DNA from: Magicicada septendecula
Taxonomy: Eukaryota; Arthropoda; Insecta; Hemiptera; Cicadidae
NCBI GenBank assembly: GCA_034769895.1
Contig: JAWRYS010001514.1
Span: forward strand, 62,001 to 126,000
Reading direction: 5' to 3'
Length of the DNA stretch: 64,000 nucleotides
The translations under genes were made by a program, and so were the position numbers. The notes under the pieces are model-generated. The model did not search any database. It saw only the letters and a list, made by a program, of their open reading frames with translations, and was not told where the DNA came from. Positions 1-11,158 of this stretch are shown in pieces; position 1 is the first letter of the stretch; each line of letters begins with the position of its first letter.

Positions 1-23
1 TTTACCTCGAGATGGTCTTATTG

Positions 24-787
24 CAGTGGCGGCTCGTCCATAAAGTTCAATGGTTCAGTCAACCTCCCTAAATAATTTAAATATGTTTAAGGATTTTTTG
101 AGACGAATAGTTCCGACGAGGGCCGAACCGCAGTGACCGGGAATTTTAACATTTTCATAATACCGCCATTCGTCATTACTATGATTTTTACCACATGATT
201 TGTCCGTTTACCTTCAGTTTTGTGTCAGATTTCTCTATTTCACTTAGAGTGAAATGAGAATGTGTGCAGTAAAGTCTTAAAATAAAATAAAATAGTGAAG
301 TAATTGTATTCCAGAAATAAAGTGTGTGTAATGTAGTCATTGTATAGTAACGTTAAGCTGACCGAAGCGTGTATAACCTTCAAAGTGTTTGCTGGTATTT
401 TTGTATGTTAAGTATTCAGGTATTTCTTATTTCTGTGTTCAGTTCATTGATTTGGTAAAATGAATAGTGTTCCATCTATTTTAAAAATAGATTTTTCTTC
501 TCACTCTATGAAAGATAAATGCAAAATTAAGGAACTCGGTACGCCGCTTCCCGTTTTAAATATTAAACAAAAATATTTAACTATCTTTTATTTTAACTAT
601 ATATTTTTAGAATAATTTACAAATGGCATAAACAAAACTTAATATTAGGCCTACTAAAAGTTGTCAATAGTTATGTCTTCATGTTGCAACCCACCCCGTG
701 TCTTATTTGGAATGGATAATTGATCTTATCTTAGTAGAAACATTCAGACATTGAACCCCCAACTGTCAGAACCACGAGCCGCCACTG
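24..787. mobile_element. hAT-type MITE with 8-bp target duplication
   Basis: The ends form a perfect 14-bp inverted repeat, CAGTGGCGGCTCGT at 24-37 and its complement at 774-787. The flanks are TCTTATTG (16-23) and TCTTATTA (788-795), an 8-bp target-site duplication with one change. CAG termini with an 8-bp duplication are the hAT hallmark. The 764-bp interior has no transposase ORF, so this is a non-autonomous derivative. It lies upstream of the first host exon and could contain or displace promoter sequence, but nothing shows that directly. Confidence 0.85.
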
Positions 788-1090
788 TCTTATTAGTTCT
801 TTAAATCAGGTAATTATTATTTTATTAGCTATTATATTGACGACTAATTTTTTGAATGTCGTGATTTCATGTGCAATCCTTTTTGTCCGATTCTTTGTGC
901 GTCAAGGATAGGATAAAACTTTTTTTAAAAAAAAAAGGATCTACGTATATGTGGGTGGATCTGGGTGAATTATGGTAGGTAAATTGACCTACCGTAATTA
1001 GTTTACATCAGACGGAATTTTTTTGTTAAACACTAACATACAAATTTGTTTTCCAATTAGATTATTATATCTTACGTAATTATGTTTCAG
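788..1090. other. region upstream of the first coding exon
   Basis: No gene is seen. It contains a short hairpin (GGTAGGT at 974-980 pairing with ACCTACC at 987-993). It ends in TATGTTTCAG (1081-1090), a plausible 3' splice site, so the transcript of the following gene may have an untranslated first exon further upstream. No TATA box or initiator could be assigned with confidence. Confidence 0.4.
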
Positions 1091-1148
1091 AGCAGAGCAG
1101 AGGAGGGAGTTGTGGAGTGGAGAGTCTGTTGAGTAGTGTATGTAGGCT

Positions 1149-1445
1149 ATGTCACTGAACAAACCGAGTTACCAGTTCTCAGTATACATAACACCCAATC
1201 TTGACGACGTTTACAGTTTGGAAGCGGCCTCTTTCCGTCCGATTCCCAGCGTGTCTCTGGAAAATGTCATCAAGGGGACAAACCCGATCGGCAAGTGGAC
1301 AGTGACGGAGACCAGTTGCGGCCTGATCGCTTCGTTCACGCACCAGAAAGATGTCAACGCGTTGCTGTCGCTAAACCTGGCCACCGCCTTGGGAGGCCCA
1401 GTCCACGCCGCTAGATTCTCCGCATTGGACGCAAAGTACAGACAG
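1149..1445 (+). CDS. LINE ORF1 (Gag)-like zinc-knuckle protein, exon 1
   Basis: First coding exon, residues 1-99 of a four-exon, 275-residue protein. The start is the ATG at 1149, with an in-frame TAG just upstream (1143-1145). The exon ends ...TACAGACAG followed by the donor GTAACG at 1446, in phase 0. It is clearly more GC-rich than its surroundings, as expected for a conserved coding exon. By position it matches the first RRM-like module that precedes the pre-knuckle domain in jockey-clade ORF1 proteins, but this part diverges too much to assign by motif. The exon probably begins at 1091, after a TTTCAG acceptor, making 1091-1148 5' UTR. No function can be given beyond likely nucleic-acid binding. 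Confidence 0.8.
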
Positions 1446-3300
1446 GTAACGTCAGTTGACGTTTTATTGTTTTTCATTAGAATTAGACAGTTATGGGTTA
1501 TAGTAATCGTTGTTAAATAAGTTGTCGAGTCCGGCTGGTGCAGGGTCAGTCCACTAGTTTCCAAAGCAGAACATCGTGAGCCGATCGACCAGGACATAAT
1601 TCACAGAATGGTCGTCATGCTCGGCGGCCATTCAACACTAATGGATACCTAAAGTCTTCAACTGGATACATTAAAAGCTGTCTAAGAGTAGCAGCAGTAG
1701 AAATAGTCATCATCATCATAATCAACTTCCAATGATAAAAACAGCAAGGTTTGTGCAGATCCCAAGTTGTTAACATTTCTGGTGGTTCAAAAATTGATCT
1801 CTCTATCGCTTCCTAAGATAACTGAGATTTTACTTTTCCACTTGGGCTGTATTTCAGGAAACTTCATATGTGGGACGTCTGTCATCCAGCCTTCTCAAAT
1901 CCTTCATTCAATGTCTGTGGTACTGGTTAGTAATACCTAAAAGTTATCTATAGTTCCTCATGAATACCTTCGCTGCTTCTGAGATCTCTACCAGAACATC
2001 CAGTTAGGAATCGCATCTCGCAGCCTTGATACTCTCTTCTCGAAGCCGTAAAGAAGCAAAGAGGTGGTCATAACTTTATGAAACAATTATCAGGGGTATC
2101 TGAATCTCCAAGTGTACTTTTAATCGTATCGCAAATTTGATAAACTCGCTTATTTCAGTATACCGCGTGTTACAAAGTGCTCTGTATTTACATTATACAA
2201 AGAGGTAATAAGTTGAGATGGGTTTAAAAATAATTTTGATGCTTTCTGAACAAATCTCTCGCTTACACAATGCAACTATCACCGATAATAAAAAAGTTCC
2301 TGGCTGACTGACTTTTGCCATCAATGTGAAAAAAACCTGCGCTGAATGTAACAAAATATTTTTTCTTTACTTCAATTAATACATTAGTACAATTTAATGG
2401 CACCATAGTCTCAAGGATACATCGACCTGCAACCACACAAAAAGTAATTTCATTTGAGTGCATGACTTCAAATTAAAGGCAAATTAAGTTTCTAAACTGT
2501 TTTTCTTAGTATAGCATTTTTATATTTTATGGCCATACTTGTAATTTTAATCTAAAAAAAAAATCATCCAAAAGACGTTAAGTAACATTATTTAAAAAGC
2601 ACGACAGTATTTTATGATTATTTTGAAGTTAATTTCTCGATTACAAAATTTTCTAATTAGCTAGTATAGGCGAGCGTTTCTCCATAAGAACAATGTTAAT
2701 CCCTATCCCTATCCCTATCTCGCCCGTAGTCTCACGTGACTGTTGGACAAGGTGTAGAAGTTGTTACTTCTGTCGAATGTCAGACTACAATCGAGGTAGT
2801 TAAAACAGCATATCTAAAGTACACTTTTATTATAAAAATTTGGTCCTAATCGGCATTTCCATTTAAAGGACTTTTCTTTAGATTGTAGTAGAACGTATTT
2901 GTTTGGGACATTATCCAGTCGTCTATAAGTTGTCCTCATACTTTAAGATAATTACCAAACGATTGGCAAATAAAAGTGTGCCAAATAAACAATCATCGAG
3001 TATAAGTAGTAAAATCTATAATAATAACAGCAGTAATATTAACAGTTATTGGTAATAATATTATTCACGTTGTTCGTTGGCAAATTTTCGACCTTTTGAA
3101 AAAGGAAACCGAATCCAAATCAGAATCTAACTTATGTACACAGACAGAATTCGAAACGGTTTTGATATCGGACACAACGTCAGTTCATTAGCTACTGGTT
3201 ACACATTTACAATATTAGCTGATATGAAACGGATATGTCTTGTAATTACTGTTTACTTTTTATGTAAATATAAAATGCGAATAACAGTGAAAACATAACA
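1446..3300. other. intron 1, first part: no feature recognised
   Basis: AT-rich intronic DNA. The only local oddity is a short run of three CCCTAT units near 2701-2720. No ORF resembles a known protein. Confidence 0.4.
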
Positions 3301-3617
3301 GTCAGGCCAAGGAAGGGAACATAGTACAGCAGGTTGGAAACTATAAGTATTTGGGAAGTACGCTAACGGAGAACTGGAGGAGCGAAGTATGGATTGAAAG
3401 AAGAATTGTCTTGGATAAAGAAGTCTTTAACAAGAAAAAGAATCTGTTTTGGCTCTGAAAATGAGAGGCTAGCGTGGTACGTGTAGATCATATTACGTGT
3501 GGAGCATACGGTTGTAGACACGAACAAGAATAGAGAGAATAAAATGGGTTGACAGAGTGAACGATGAGGAGGTTCTAAACAGAATAAAGGAAAAGAGAAC
3601 ACTTTTAGATATAATTT
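3301..3617 (+). mobile_element. non-LTR retrotransposon relic (reverse transcriptase C-terminal part)
   Basis: Translated on the plus strand, with stops, the stretch reads QQVGNYKYLGSTLTENWRSE, then a lysine-rich helix (FNKKKNLF), then WVDRVNDEEVLNRIKEKRTL. The segments YLGS.LT, (I)KRRI and W.DRV.NEEVL.R are typical of the end of insect LINE reverse transcriptases. It is cut off by the 201-bp repeat starting at 3626. Basic residues typical of a LINE tail resume around 3885-4000. Confidence 0.75.
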
Positions 3618-3625
3618 TTAGACAC

Positions 3626-3826
3626 TTTTAGAAGTCCGGTTGTCAAAGGGCGTTGAACAGCTGCCATGGCGAGACTACTGCTTTCGCAAAGAAAGCCTTG
3701 CAGAACCTCACAGAAACCGGGACCTGGATGTTAGTACAGCCGAGGCGGCTGTACCAGGTTCTGTGCGTATACGACTTTGCACATCTATCTGCTCCACGTT
3801 TGAGACACGTGTCGGTGGATCCCTCA
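3626..3826 (+). repeat. 201-bp dispersed direct repeat, copy 1
   Basis: It matches 5313-5513 over 201 bp with only about three differences (for example GGGACC against GAGACC, and GATCC against GTTCC). It contains a perfect 9-bp-stem, 3-nt-loop hairpin at 3734-3754 (GTACAGCCG-AGG-CGGCTGTAC). Overlapping short ORFs run through it in two frames and are shared only because the DNA is shared. It begins within a LINE relic. Confidence 0.8.
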
Positions 3827-5312
3827 AGACAGGAAACTTAGATCCCTTGAGAGCACAAGGTACGGGACTGCCCTTGAGAGTACAATGAAAGGAGACCGAA
3901 GAGAAAAGGAGAAATGATAAACAATATTAAACGACGTTAAGAGGGTAGATTATAAGAGAGCTAAAGAACATGCAAAAATATTATGACAGTGCAAAAATCT
4001 ACGAAAGGAAAAATACGAATCACATATTTACATCCGTTTATGTTTGTTAGAATATCGGGCGTGAAGAACGTATTGGAACCAGTAGACAAGTTTTCAGCAA
4101 CGCCCTCCTTTATGCACTGCACAGCTAAATAATGCAGACTTCTCTTAATTGGCTCTAAACCTTTCAAGAGTATACGAAGCAGTAACTTTAATCGTTCAAT
4201 AAACCCTTACAAAAAGAAAGACCTTCCTTGCTAACAATAACGTTTTGGTTGTATAAGAACCCTACGTAATGTAGCTAGATTTTGTTGTGAAATCTCTTTG
4301 TCCGCCTGCATAATTGCGAATGCATAAAAACGGGATATATGTCAATATTTACCGGCTTGCAGATAACTAAGGGTTTCGTTTGTACGCGTACGGATTGCAA
4401 ACGATCTAGGAAGCAGCTGTCTTCACAAGGTCGACTTAAGACACCTTTTTGCTCAACAGGAGTTCTTATTACGTACACGTAACGAAAGTATGTATGTTTT
4501 TTTTTACTTATTATACTTAGCTTTCTGGTTCAAATTTTAAGATTGAAGAGAGAATTAATTTACTCTCTACCTCGCAACACAATCTTCTCTTGATTAGTAA
4601 GAACCGGATCTACAGGGCAGCAAAAAAGATAAATTAAACCCAATGGACAACTGAAGGGAAACGCACAGAAGTAGGGCTCGTTCGGAATATGGCCCAAATG
4701 GTAAAGACACGAATTGTGAAGACATGTACTGGATAATGAAGAGGACGGCTGACGATCGACGAAAAGCGTAGAGGCCAGCTTCCTGCTGTTAGCCTTATAC
4801 AAAGAAGTCCAAAGGCATACTCGGGAAAAAGTATTAAAGGGTTACGTGTTGGTAGTTTGAAAAACCGTTCGCGAGCTGCAGGTCTCGGGAACAAAGTGGT
4901 AACACGTTTGTGAATATTACAGATATTCTTATTGGAATACTTGTCTTTTTATACAAGCTTTGCTTTCAATTGTTTTCCTCGTTTTGACCTTTTTTAAAAC
5001 ACAATAAACTCGCGTTTCATTTTTGTTAATATAAATAAACGAACCACTGGAGATGTAGACAGACAGAAGATGCAGAGGGCGACTTGGCACCCTGGATCCT
5101 TAGGGTCCACTACTTTTCGACTAATACCAGTTTCTTCCGATACTGCGAGGTAATGTGTCTAAAGCCAAGATGGTTGGAATAGAAGTCCCCATTGTAAGAA
5201 GTAGCGTGCAGATCGGGGAAGACTGGTGAAATTATGAGGTTGCATCGTGCCCCTGATTCAATGTCTGAGGCGCGGCTCCGTGGATTTCTCAAAAGAGTTG
5301 TTACTTAGGCGG
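3827..5312. other. spacer between the two 201-bp repeats
   Basis: The first 150-200 bp look like the basic C-terminal end of the LINE interrupted at 3626. The rest shows no recognisable protein, RNA gene or terminal repeat. Confidence 0.35.
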
Positions 5313-5513
5313 TTTTAGAAGTCCGGTTGTCAAAGGGCGTTGAACAGCTGCCATGGCGAGACTACTGCTTTCGCAAAGAAAGCCTTGCAGAACCTCACAG
5401 AAACCGAGACCTGGATGTTAGTACAGCCGAGGCGGCTGTACCAGGTTCTGTGCGTATACGACTTTGCACATCTATCTGCTCCACGTTTGAGACATGTGTC
5501 GGTGGTTCCCTCA
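5313..5513 (+). repeat. 201-bp dispersed direct repeat, copy 2
   Basis: Same sequence and orientation as 3626-3826, about 98 percent identical by eye, including the GTACAGCCG hairpin. The flanks are unrelated to those of copy 1 and no target duplication is visible, so it is not clear whether these are ends of one element or two fragments of a dispersed family. Confidence 0.8.
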
Positions 5514-7329
5514 GAAGTTTATCCGCGGAAGCATCAAGACGTACTGTGGTGTGGTGGCGATTGGTGCTGCCACTGAGGATGTAGGCATACTGGAAAAAGT
5601 GTGATGGATGGTCTTACCAGGATGGAATCTGTGCGTTATCCGGGTCGCAGCTCGATGAACGTCCCTCGATCATGTATTTGTAGCGCAATGAAGTTAGGAT
5701 TCGGGTTTCCTTTCACGATTTAGAATCCACGTAAGGTTAACTGTAAAACTCTCATCATAGAATGAGCGAAACATTGGTGTCACAAAAATAAAAACGCCCG
5801 TTAAACCACAAAGCAATGTTGCCTTTGTAATGAAAACCACAGGTATCTACAAGTGCGATTACTGTTTGTAAACGTTCGTTATGTATTTTAGAATCAAATA
5901 ATGGCCGTTAAGAAGAACTTTAGGCTTCTTTTAAACTTAATCTTTTCAACTTTTGGATAACATTTATTCCTGAACATCGTTGAAAGTGTCGAGTCACATC
6001 ATTTCAACGACTTTTTTCTAGTTTACAGCCGTCAAAATAATGATGCTGAATCAACGTTATTCACAATATTGACGTTGCTGAGAAACGAAGGATTCATTTT
6101 AAAATTCGTTACAATTTGCACGAAAATTAATGGACACGCCTAAGGTGAGTATATTTTCTGTTATAATCGGTTTTTATCGATTCTGGAAACATAAATGATG
6201 ACACTTTAACTACATTTCAATAACCACAATGCAAAGCCTACAGGAGCGTGGTAATCAACTGCATTAATTTGAACGTTATTTTGAACTTAATAGGTGTTAT
6301 TTTGCTTGATACACTTAATTCGTCAAGGAAACGGTATTAATATTTCTGGGACTTGTCGCAGAAACGGAATAATGATTTAAAGGCTGATACAAAGTAACCC
6401 GATCAGAGTGACCTATTATTTATTCTGTTAGGGCCATTCATTATCACAAAGTTGTATTACTTAAGTAACAAATAATTTTACCTCTCGTTTTCCTTTCAGA
6501 TAATATTGTTATATTTTATAAACAATTGGAAAAGTTTAAGCCAGAGTATAATCTTAAGCTACATTACACCATAAACTGAGAATTCGTTTATCAGTTTTTG
6601 GGTTGAGTCAGCATGTTGAAATGAATACCTGAGGCAATAACAGGGGCGGGTGAGGCTTAATGCTGGCCACATTGCCTTCTTTGAACATAAAGCCCCTGCC
6701 TCTCTAAGCCACTGCGATGGTACTGAACGATTTAATATTATATATTATAATTATTTATAATTTCCATTATCTCCAGGGGGGAACGTTGGAGGCTAATGTT
6801 AAAGAACAGTCACGGTTTAGTACAAGCTGTATTACCTACCATGTGCCATCAACAATTTTGTCATTCTGACGATAATGGTTCTAGACTAATTAATTATATA
6901 TAACTTTTACAGGAACCATGTGGTTGGTGTAAACTTTGTATTTTCTACATGATTTGTTGAAATAAGTACGTAAATAATTAAGACGTTACGTTTTTGTGTT
7001 ATATTAGGGATTAGATATTATAAATGTGAAGACAGCTATGGATATCTCAATAGTCAGTTCATTCGGTTACAGAATTTTGATCAACGTCATCTATAGAACT
7101 CCTAACGATAGTTTTAGCTGTTACAATCACCATGGCCACATCTTGCATGTGTGTCAAAAAGTAAATACAGAAATCAATTTGAATAGCTTTTAAATTTTCT
7201 GTGTTAACATTAAAAAAAACATTAAAAGTCATAATTTTTGAAAAATACAATTTTGATACAATTTACATTATTTGTTATAATATTAATATAGTAATAACAG
7301 AAGTAGCATTATTATTATTATTGCTGATA
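5514..7329. other. intron 1, middle part: no feature recognised
   Basis: AT-rich intron DNA. The GC-richer patch at 6640-6720 has no recognisable coding or terminal-repeat signature. Confidence 0.35.
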
Positions 7330-8040
7330 TCAGTTACTACTCAATAGTACTTTATGGTGTGGAGATCTGGGCTGATGCACTCAAACTCCAGAAATACTGA
7401 AGATGAATGTCAGCAGTGCAGTGAAGTGGCGCACTCAAGAGTGGCTTGCTCCTACCGCACTGTTCTTGTCATCGCGGGAATAATTCCAATCAATCAACTG
7501 GCACAGGAGTGTAAACAGGTTTACAAGAGGTAAAGTACAAGCTCATAGGGAGGCCAGAGACCATACTATGGCTCAGTGGCAGGTAAGACCATTGACACAA
7601 AGGGAAGATGGACCGTTAGGCTCATAAAGCAGAGCTGAGTGGACTTATCGCAAACATGGCGAGATTAATTATTTCATAACGCAATTTCTAACTGGTCACA
7701 GCCTGTTCTGGACTTACCTATTTAGGGATGGGGAAAGTAGACAGACCTGAGTGCATTTTCTGCAAACAGGAACTAGACGATGTGCACCAGACATTTTTCA
7801 CTTGTAACAGATAGAAAAGGAGAGGCAAACCCTGGAAAATGTAGTGGGACTTATCTCACCCAAAAATATCTTTGGACTAATGCTGCAGACCAAACATCAC
7901 TGAGATCATGTAGCCTACATAGAAAAGGTACCAAGGCAAAAGAAGGAAGCAGAAAATGATCTTGCTAGGGCCGCTGATAGAATAGCAAAACACTGGTAAC
8001 GTGGACCCGCTGAAGGTTTGAAACAGATGAACGTCCACAT
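7330..8040 (+). mobile_element. R1/I-clade-like LINE relic (end of reverse transcriptase with CCHC motif)
   Basis: Frame-shifted plus-strand reading gives SIVLYGVEIWADALKLQK, REARDHTMAQWQ, GEINYFITQFLTGHSLFW, and then CIFCKQELDDVHQTFFTC. The last is the C-x2-C...H...C motif found after the reverse transcriptase domain of R1, I, Loa and related LINEs. LYG.E.WADAL and the QFLTGH segment support the same call. Several stops and frameshifts show it is long dead. It lies in intron 1 in the same orientation as the host gene. Confidence 0.78.
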
Positions 8041-8984
8041 GGATGAGAACAAATGGCACCACCTTGAAGTATTGTGAAAACTGGGCCTCGAGGTGCCACG
8101 GCCAAAAGGGTCTGTGGTTCTGGTGGAAATGCACATATTATTCTCGTTGGTGTACTAAATGTCATCTTCAAGACATTTCTCCCTCACATCCATGTCCAAG
8201 GGTTCTCTCATGGTTTCAGCTTTTCTGTGGTCTGCCTAGCATATATGTAGCCTCTTTTTGTCTTTGGGCTGCAAGTTAAACACTTGTTTTGTGTTTTTTT
8301 GCTCAGCCATCTGTTGAACAAATCCATATTAAACTAATTATTTATTTCCAGTAAGGTTTTTAATTAATTTCCAAAATTTTTCTTTTCTGTCCTTTTATTA
8401 TCTTTTCATTCTGGACTTCATGGCTGGTCATCTTGAAAAATCCAGTTTGGTTGCTATTAATGGGTTTACTACGTTATTTTTTCCAGCAGCCATATGTCAG
8501 AAATATATGGTTCTATACGTTTTTATTACTTCTTTTTTACTTTTATTTTTTTTGTGATATTACTGTCTTACAGGATACTGTTTAGTAGGCCAGTACCAAG
8601 TCTGTCTCTTTCTTTGGTAGCAAAATGTAGTAAGTATTCTGTTCTGGCAAACTTTCATTCTTAGTTTTAAATTCTTTATGCAATGATGACAACAGTGACA
8701 ATGATGATGATGATGTAGCCAAGGTATTTTAGTTTGTGTATGTCTGTGTAATTTCTTTTGTAGTATAAGAGATCAATGGCAAACAACTTAAGAGAGAGAT
8801 TTTTCCTGGAAATATTCCTGCTTGCTGGTTTGCCATCCTTTTGCAAGCGGACCATTAAGTGCTAATTGTATAATTATAATTAGCATAAAATTTCAGTAAA
8901 CATTTTTGTTTAACCATTTTTAGATAGGTTAATTGAACTGAGCACACAACTCCCAAAAAGTAACTCACCAGAGAGGAACAATGA
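8041..8984. other. intron 1: possible LINE 3' tail, then unique DNA
   Basis: The first ~240 bp may still belong to the LINE above, since an open frame crosses 8043-8279. The rest is AT-rich with a short GATGAT run near 8702-8715. Confidence 0.3.
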
Positions 8985-9445
8985 TATTGTATTAATTGTG
9001 TTGTATTCATCATCATCGTCAACTTCACAACATGACATAGGCAAGGTGTTGCCTGTTACGCTTTCAAAGTTCCAGCCATCTCTTCCTGGGTCTACCTTCA
9101 CACCAGTATCCTATATGTTTGAATTTCCAGACTTGTTTGGCCAGTCTGGAATCTGGTATTCTTTCTAAGCGTTCTTTCCAACGCTGTTTGTAATCTTTTA
9201 ATTTTTCATTCTAGTTAAAAATTTGTAATTCTTACCTTTTGGCCACAGGTGACTGTACTGTATTCTTCTCTACTATACAGGTGACTGTATAGTAGTTTAT
9301 ACAGTCAAGTTTAGAACATCTATTAAGAATGGCATTTCTGAGGCATGTATTTTACTTTCTTCTTTCTTGTTTGTTGTCCATAATTCACACCCATATTTTT
9401 TGTACAGGTACCGCCATAACTTTATAAAACTTTTAACTTTGTATC
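8985..9445 (-). mobile_element. LINE relic, minus strand (3' end of reverse transcriptase ORF)
   Basis: The reverse complement contains YKQRWKERLERIPDSRLAKQ and, after a short gap, GRPRKRWLEL. These are the KRW.EH.ERM..ERLPK and GRPRKRW signatures at the very end of many insect LINE ORFs. It is followed by a simple GATGATGATGAATA tail, consistent with a LINE 3' end. An internal stretch (9245-9310) repeats AGGTGACTGTA-like units. Confidence 0.65.
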
Positions 9446-9672
9446 TCAACATACCTTTCTATTAATTATATTGAAATTCAACATAATTTCTGTTATTTTA
9501 TGTGGTAAAATAGTGTTGTAATTTGTAATAAAAATCAAACGTTAACATTACATAGCTAACACTATAGTTTACCTTATAGCTTAGATTATAGTTTAACATT
9601 TGTAAAATTATATTTTTTGGTCATGTAAGTAATTCTGACCAACAGTGAAAAACAGTTATTTTTTTGTTTCAG

Positions 9673-9792
9673 GTATTGATTTTACGAGATGTCCCCAGAG
9701 CAATTCCCCTTCAAGACATTGATGGTGCACTGCGCAGACAAGGCATTACTGTGACTGACATGTACAGAGCACGGCAGAATGTCAAAATTGAG
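9673..9792 (+). CDS. LINE ORF1 (Gag)-like zinc-knuckle protein, exon 2
   Basis: Exon 2 (40 codons, residues 100-139) lies between acceptor TTTTTGTTTCAG and donor GTAAAC, and starts and ends in phase 0. It reads VLILRDVPRAIPLQDIDGAL and continues with RRQGITVTDMYRAR. This is the pattern of the RRM-like/pre-C2HC domain of jockey, X-element and related LINE ORF1 proteins: a hydrophobic beta strand with V(I/L)x(G/D)(L/V)P, then a helix with xxIxxxLxxxG. The preceding intron is about 8.2 kb and filled with repeats. The match is from reading the sequence, not from a search. Confidence 0.85.
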
Positions 9793-10996
9793 GTAAACAA
9801 TTTAATCAGCATCAAAACATTAAATATGTATTAACATTTGGAAAACAGACATTAGGTATGATTAAATTAACTTAAAAAACGAAGACTTAGCTACACAGTA
9901 GTTTTTTTAGGCTAAAATAATATAAAAATGTAAGGAATAAAAATAACACAAAGAATGCTCTATCACTCATTCATCAAGTGACAGAGAAGCAAGTAAACAA
10001 ATGCTGTGGTGGTTGTGTGTGCAAAAATCTTAAATCAAATATACATAACAAAAAAATAATGTGTCACCAACAAAAGTCCAATTTTTGCAGATCTCAGTTG
10101 CAAACAGTTTTATTAAATTTCCAATTTCCTCATGTAGCTTATTTTTATTTGATGTACCTGTTTTGGTTACCCTAATTTCTTTAGTTCTAGTTTTGCTTCA
10201 TAACTGAGTGCTTTTGACATAACTAAATGCCTGATAATACAGTGTCAGTGAATTCATACCCAGTTTTTTGGTTATAACACATATAACCAATTTGTAATTT
10301 GTCCAGGCTTACAGGGCACAACCAAACATCACATTTATATGGTAAATGGAAGACGGAATAGAGGACGGAGGAGAGGCCACATGATAAATGATCTATGGAT
10401 ATCATAACTCCCTTCCCAGGAACCAGGAAACAATGCTAGGATATGAACCAACTAGCTCAAGATAGGAAAGCTTGGAGGGAGTATACTTGTAAGACCTGCC
10501 CTTAGGCAGAAAACATGCGATGTAGTTATTCATAGAACTCTCTTCCCGTCAGTATTTTGTTAAATCCTGGAAAAAATTATATGCATTAGATATGTGTAAA
10601 TCACTCACATCTACATTTGTGTGTGTTTCTAACAATTACATTGAAAACATATGTACTTTATTTACTAATAACAACATTAAAACAGAGAATAAAAAAGAAG
10701 AGAGCTGGAAATACTAGTTATTCTTCTCATTTACTTGAATTTTTCCTTGATCAACATCTCTGTAGCCTTGTTTTTCTTACTAGCAAGTGATAAATCAAAC
10801 TGCAGTATTCAACAAACAAGCACACATTTAGTTCAAAAAAATTAAAATTTGCACCTTTGCATTGTCCTGCATTGTAACACCTTATGAATGCATGTTCAAA
10901 GATCCTGGAAACATTCCAGTACTGTATCAGCATACTTTAAGTAGATTACAAAAGCTGGGGTAAATAAGGTTTGTTTCTAATATATGTGGTTATCAG
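9793..10996. other. intron 2, with a short plus-strand LINE tail near 10330-10480
   Basis: Within this 1.2-kb intron, 10330-10480 reads MNQLAQDRKAWREYT after an RTEERPHDK segment, resembling the C-terminal end of a LINE ORF (GRPR...DR..WR). The remainder is AT-rich with no other signal. Confidence 0.4.
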
Positions 10997-11158
10997 ATTT
11001 CAGATCCAATATATTATGAAAATTTACTCCTAAATGGATTAAACTTCTTTGATACAGCACTTTTCACAGCTGTACCAGACAAATGGCGTACTCAAGGATT
11101 CTCCAAAAACATGTCAAGCTCTCCAGAGAACTCCATACTACAGTGTTACAAATGCCAG
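10997..11158 (+). CDS. LINE ORF1 (Gag)-like zinc-knuckle protein, exon 3
   Basis: Exon 3 (54 codons, residues 140-193) starts after TTATCAG at 10996 and ends before GTAATG. A second AG seven bases downstream (11003) would break the frame, so 10997 is preferred although its pyrimidine tract is weak. It completes the pre-knuckle domain and ends with CYKCQ, the first two cysteines of zinc knuckle 1. The intron therefore splits the knuckle between Cys192 and His197. The phase is 0 at both ends. Confidence 0.85.

Noticed and set aside
1211..1597. 128-residue minus-strand ORF over exon 1
   Set aside because: Shadow of the GC-rich coding exon on the plus strand.
2700..2720. Three CCCTAT units, telomere-like at first sight
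   Set aside because: Too short, and insect telomeres usually use TTAGG. Treated as chance simple sequence.
3640..3888. ORFs shared between 3640-3888 and 5327-5584
   Set aside because: They follow from the 201-bp DNA repeat. Both overlapping frames are open in both copies, with no coding bias or known domain.
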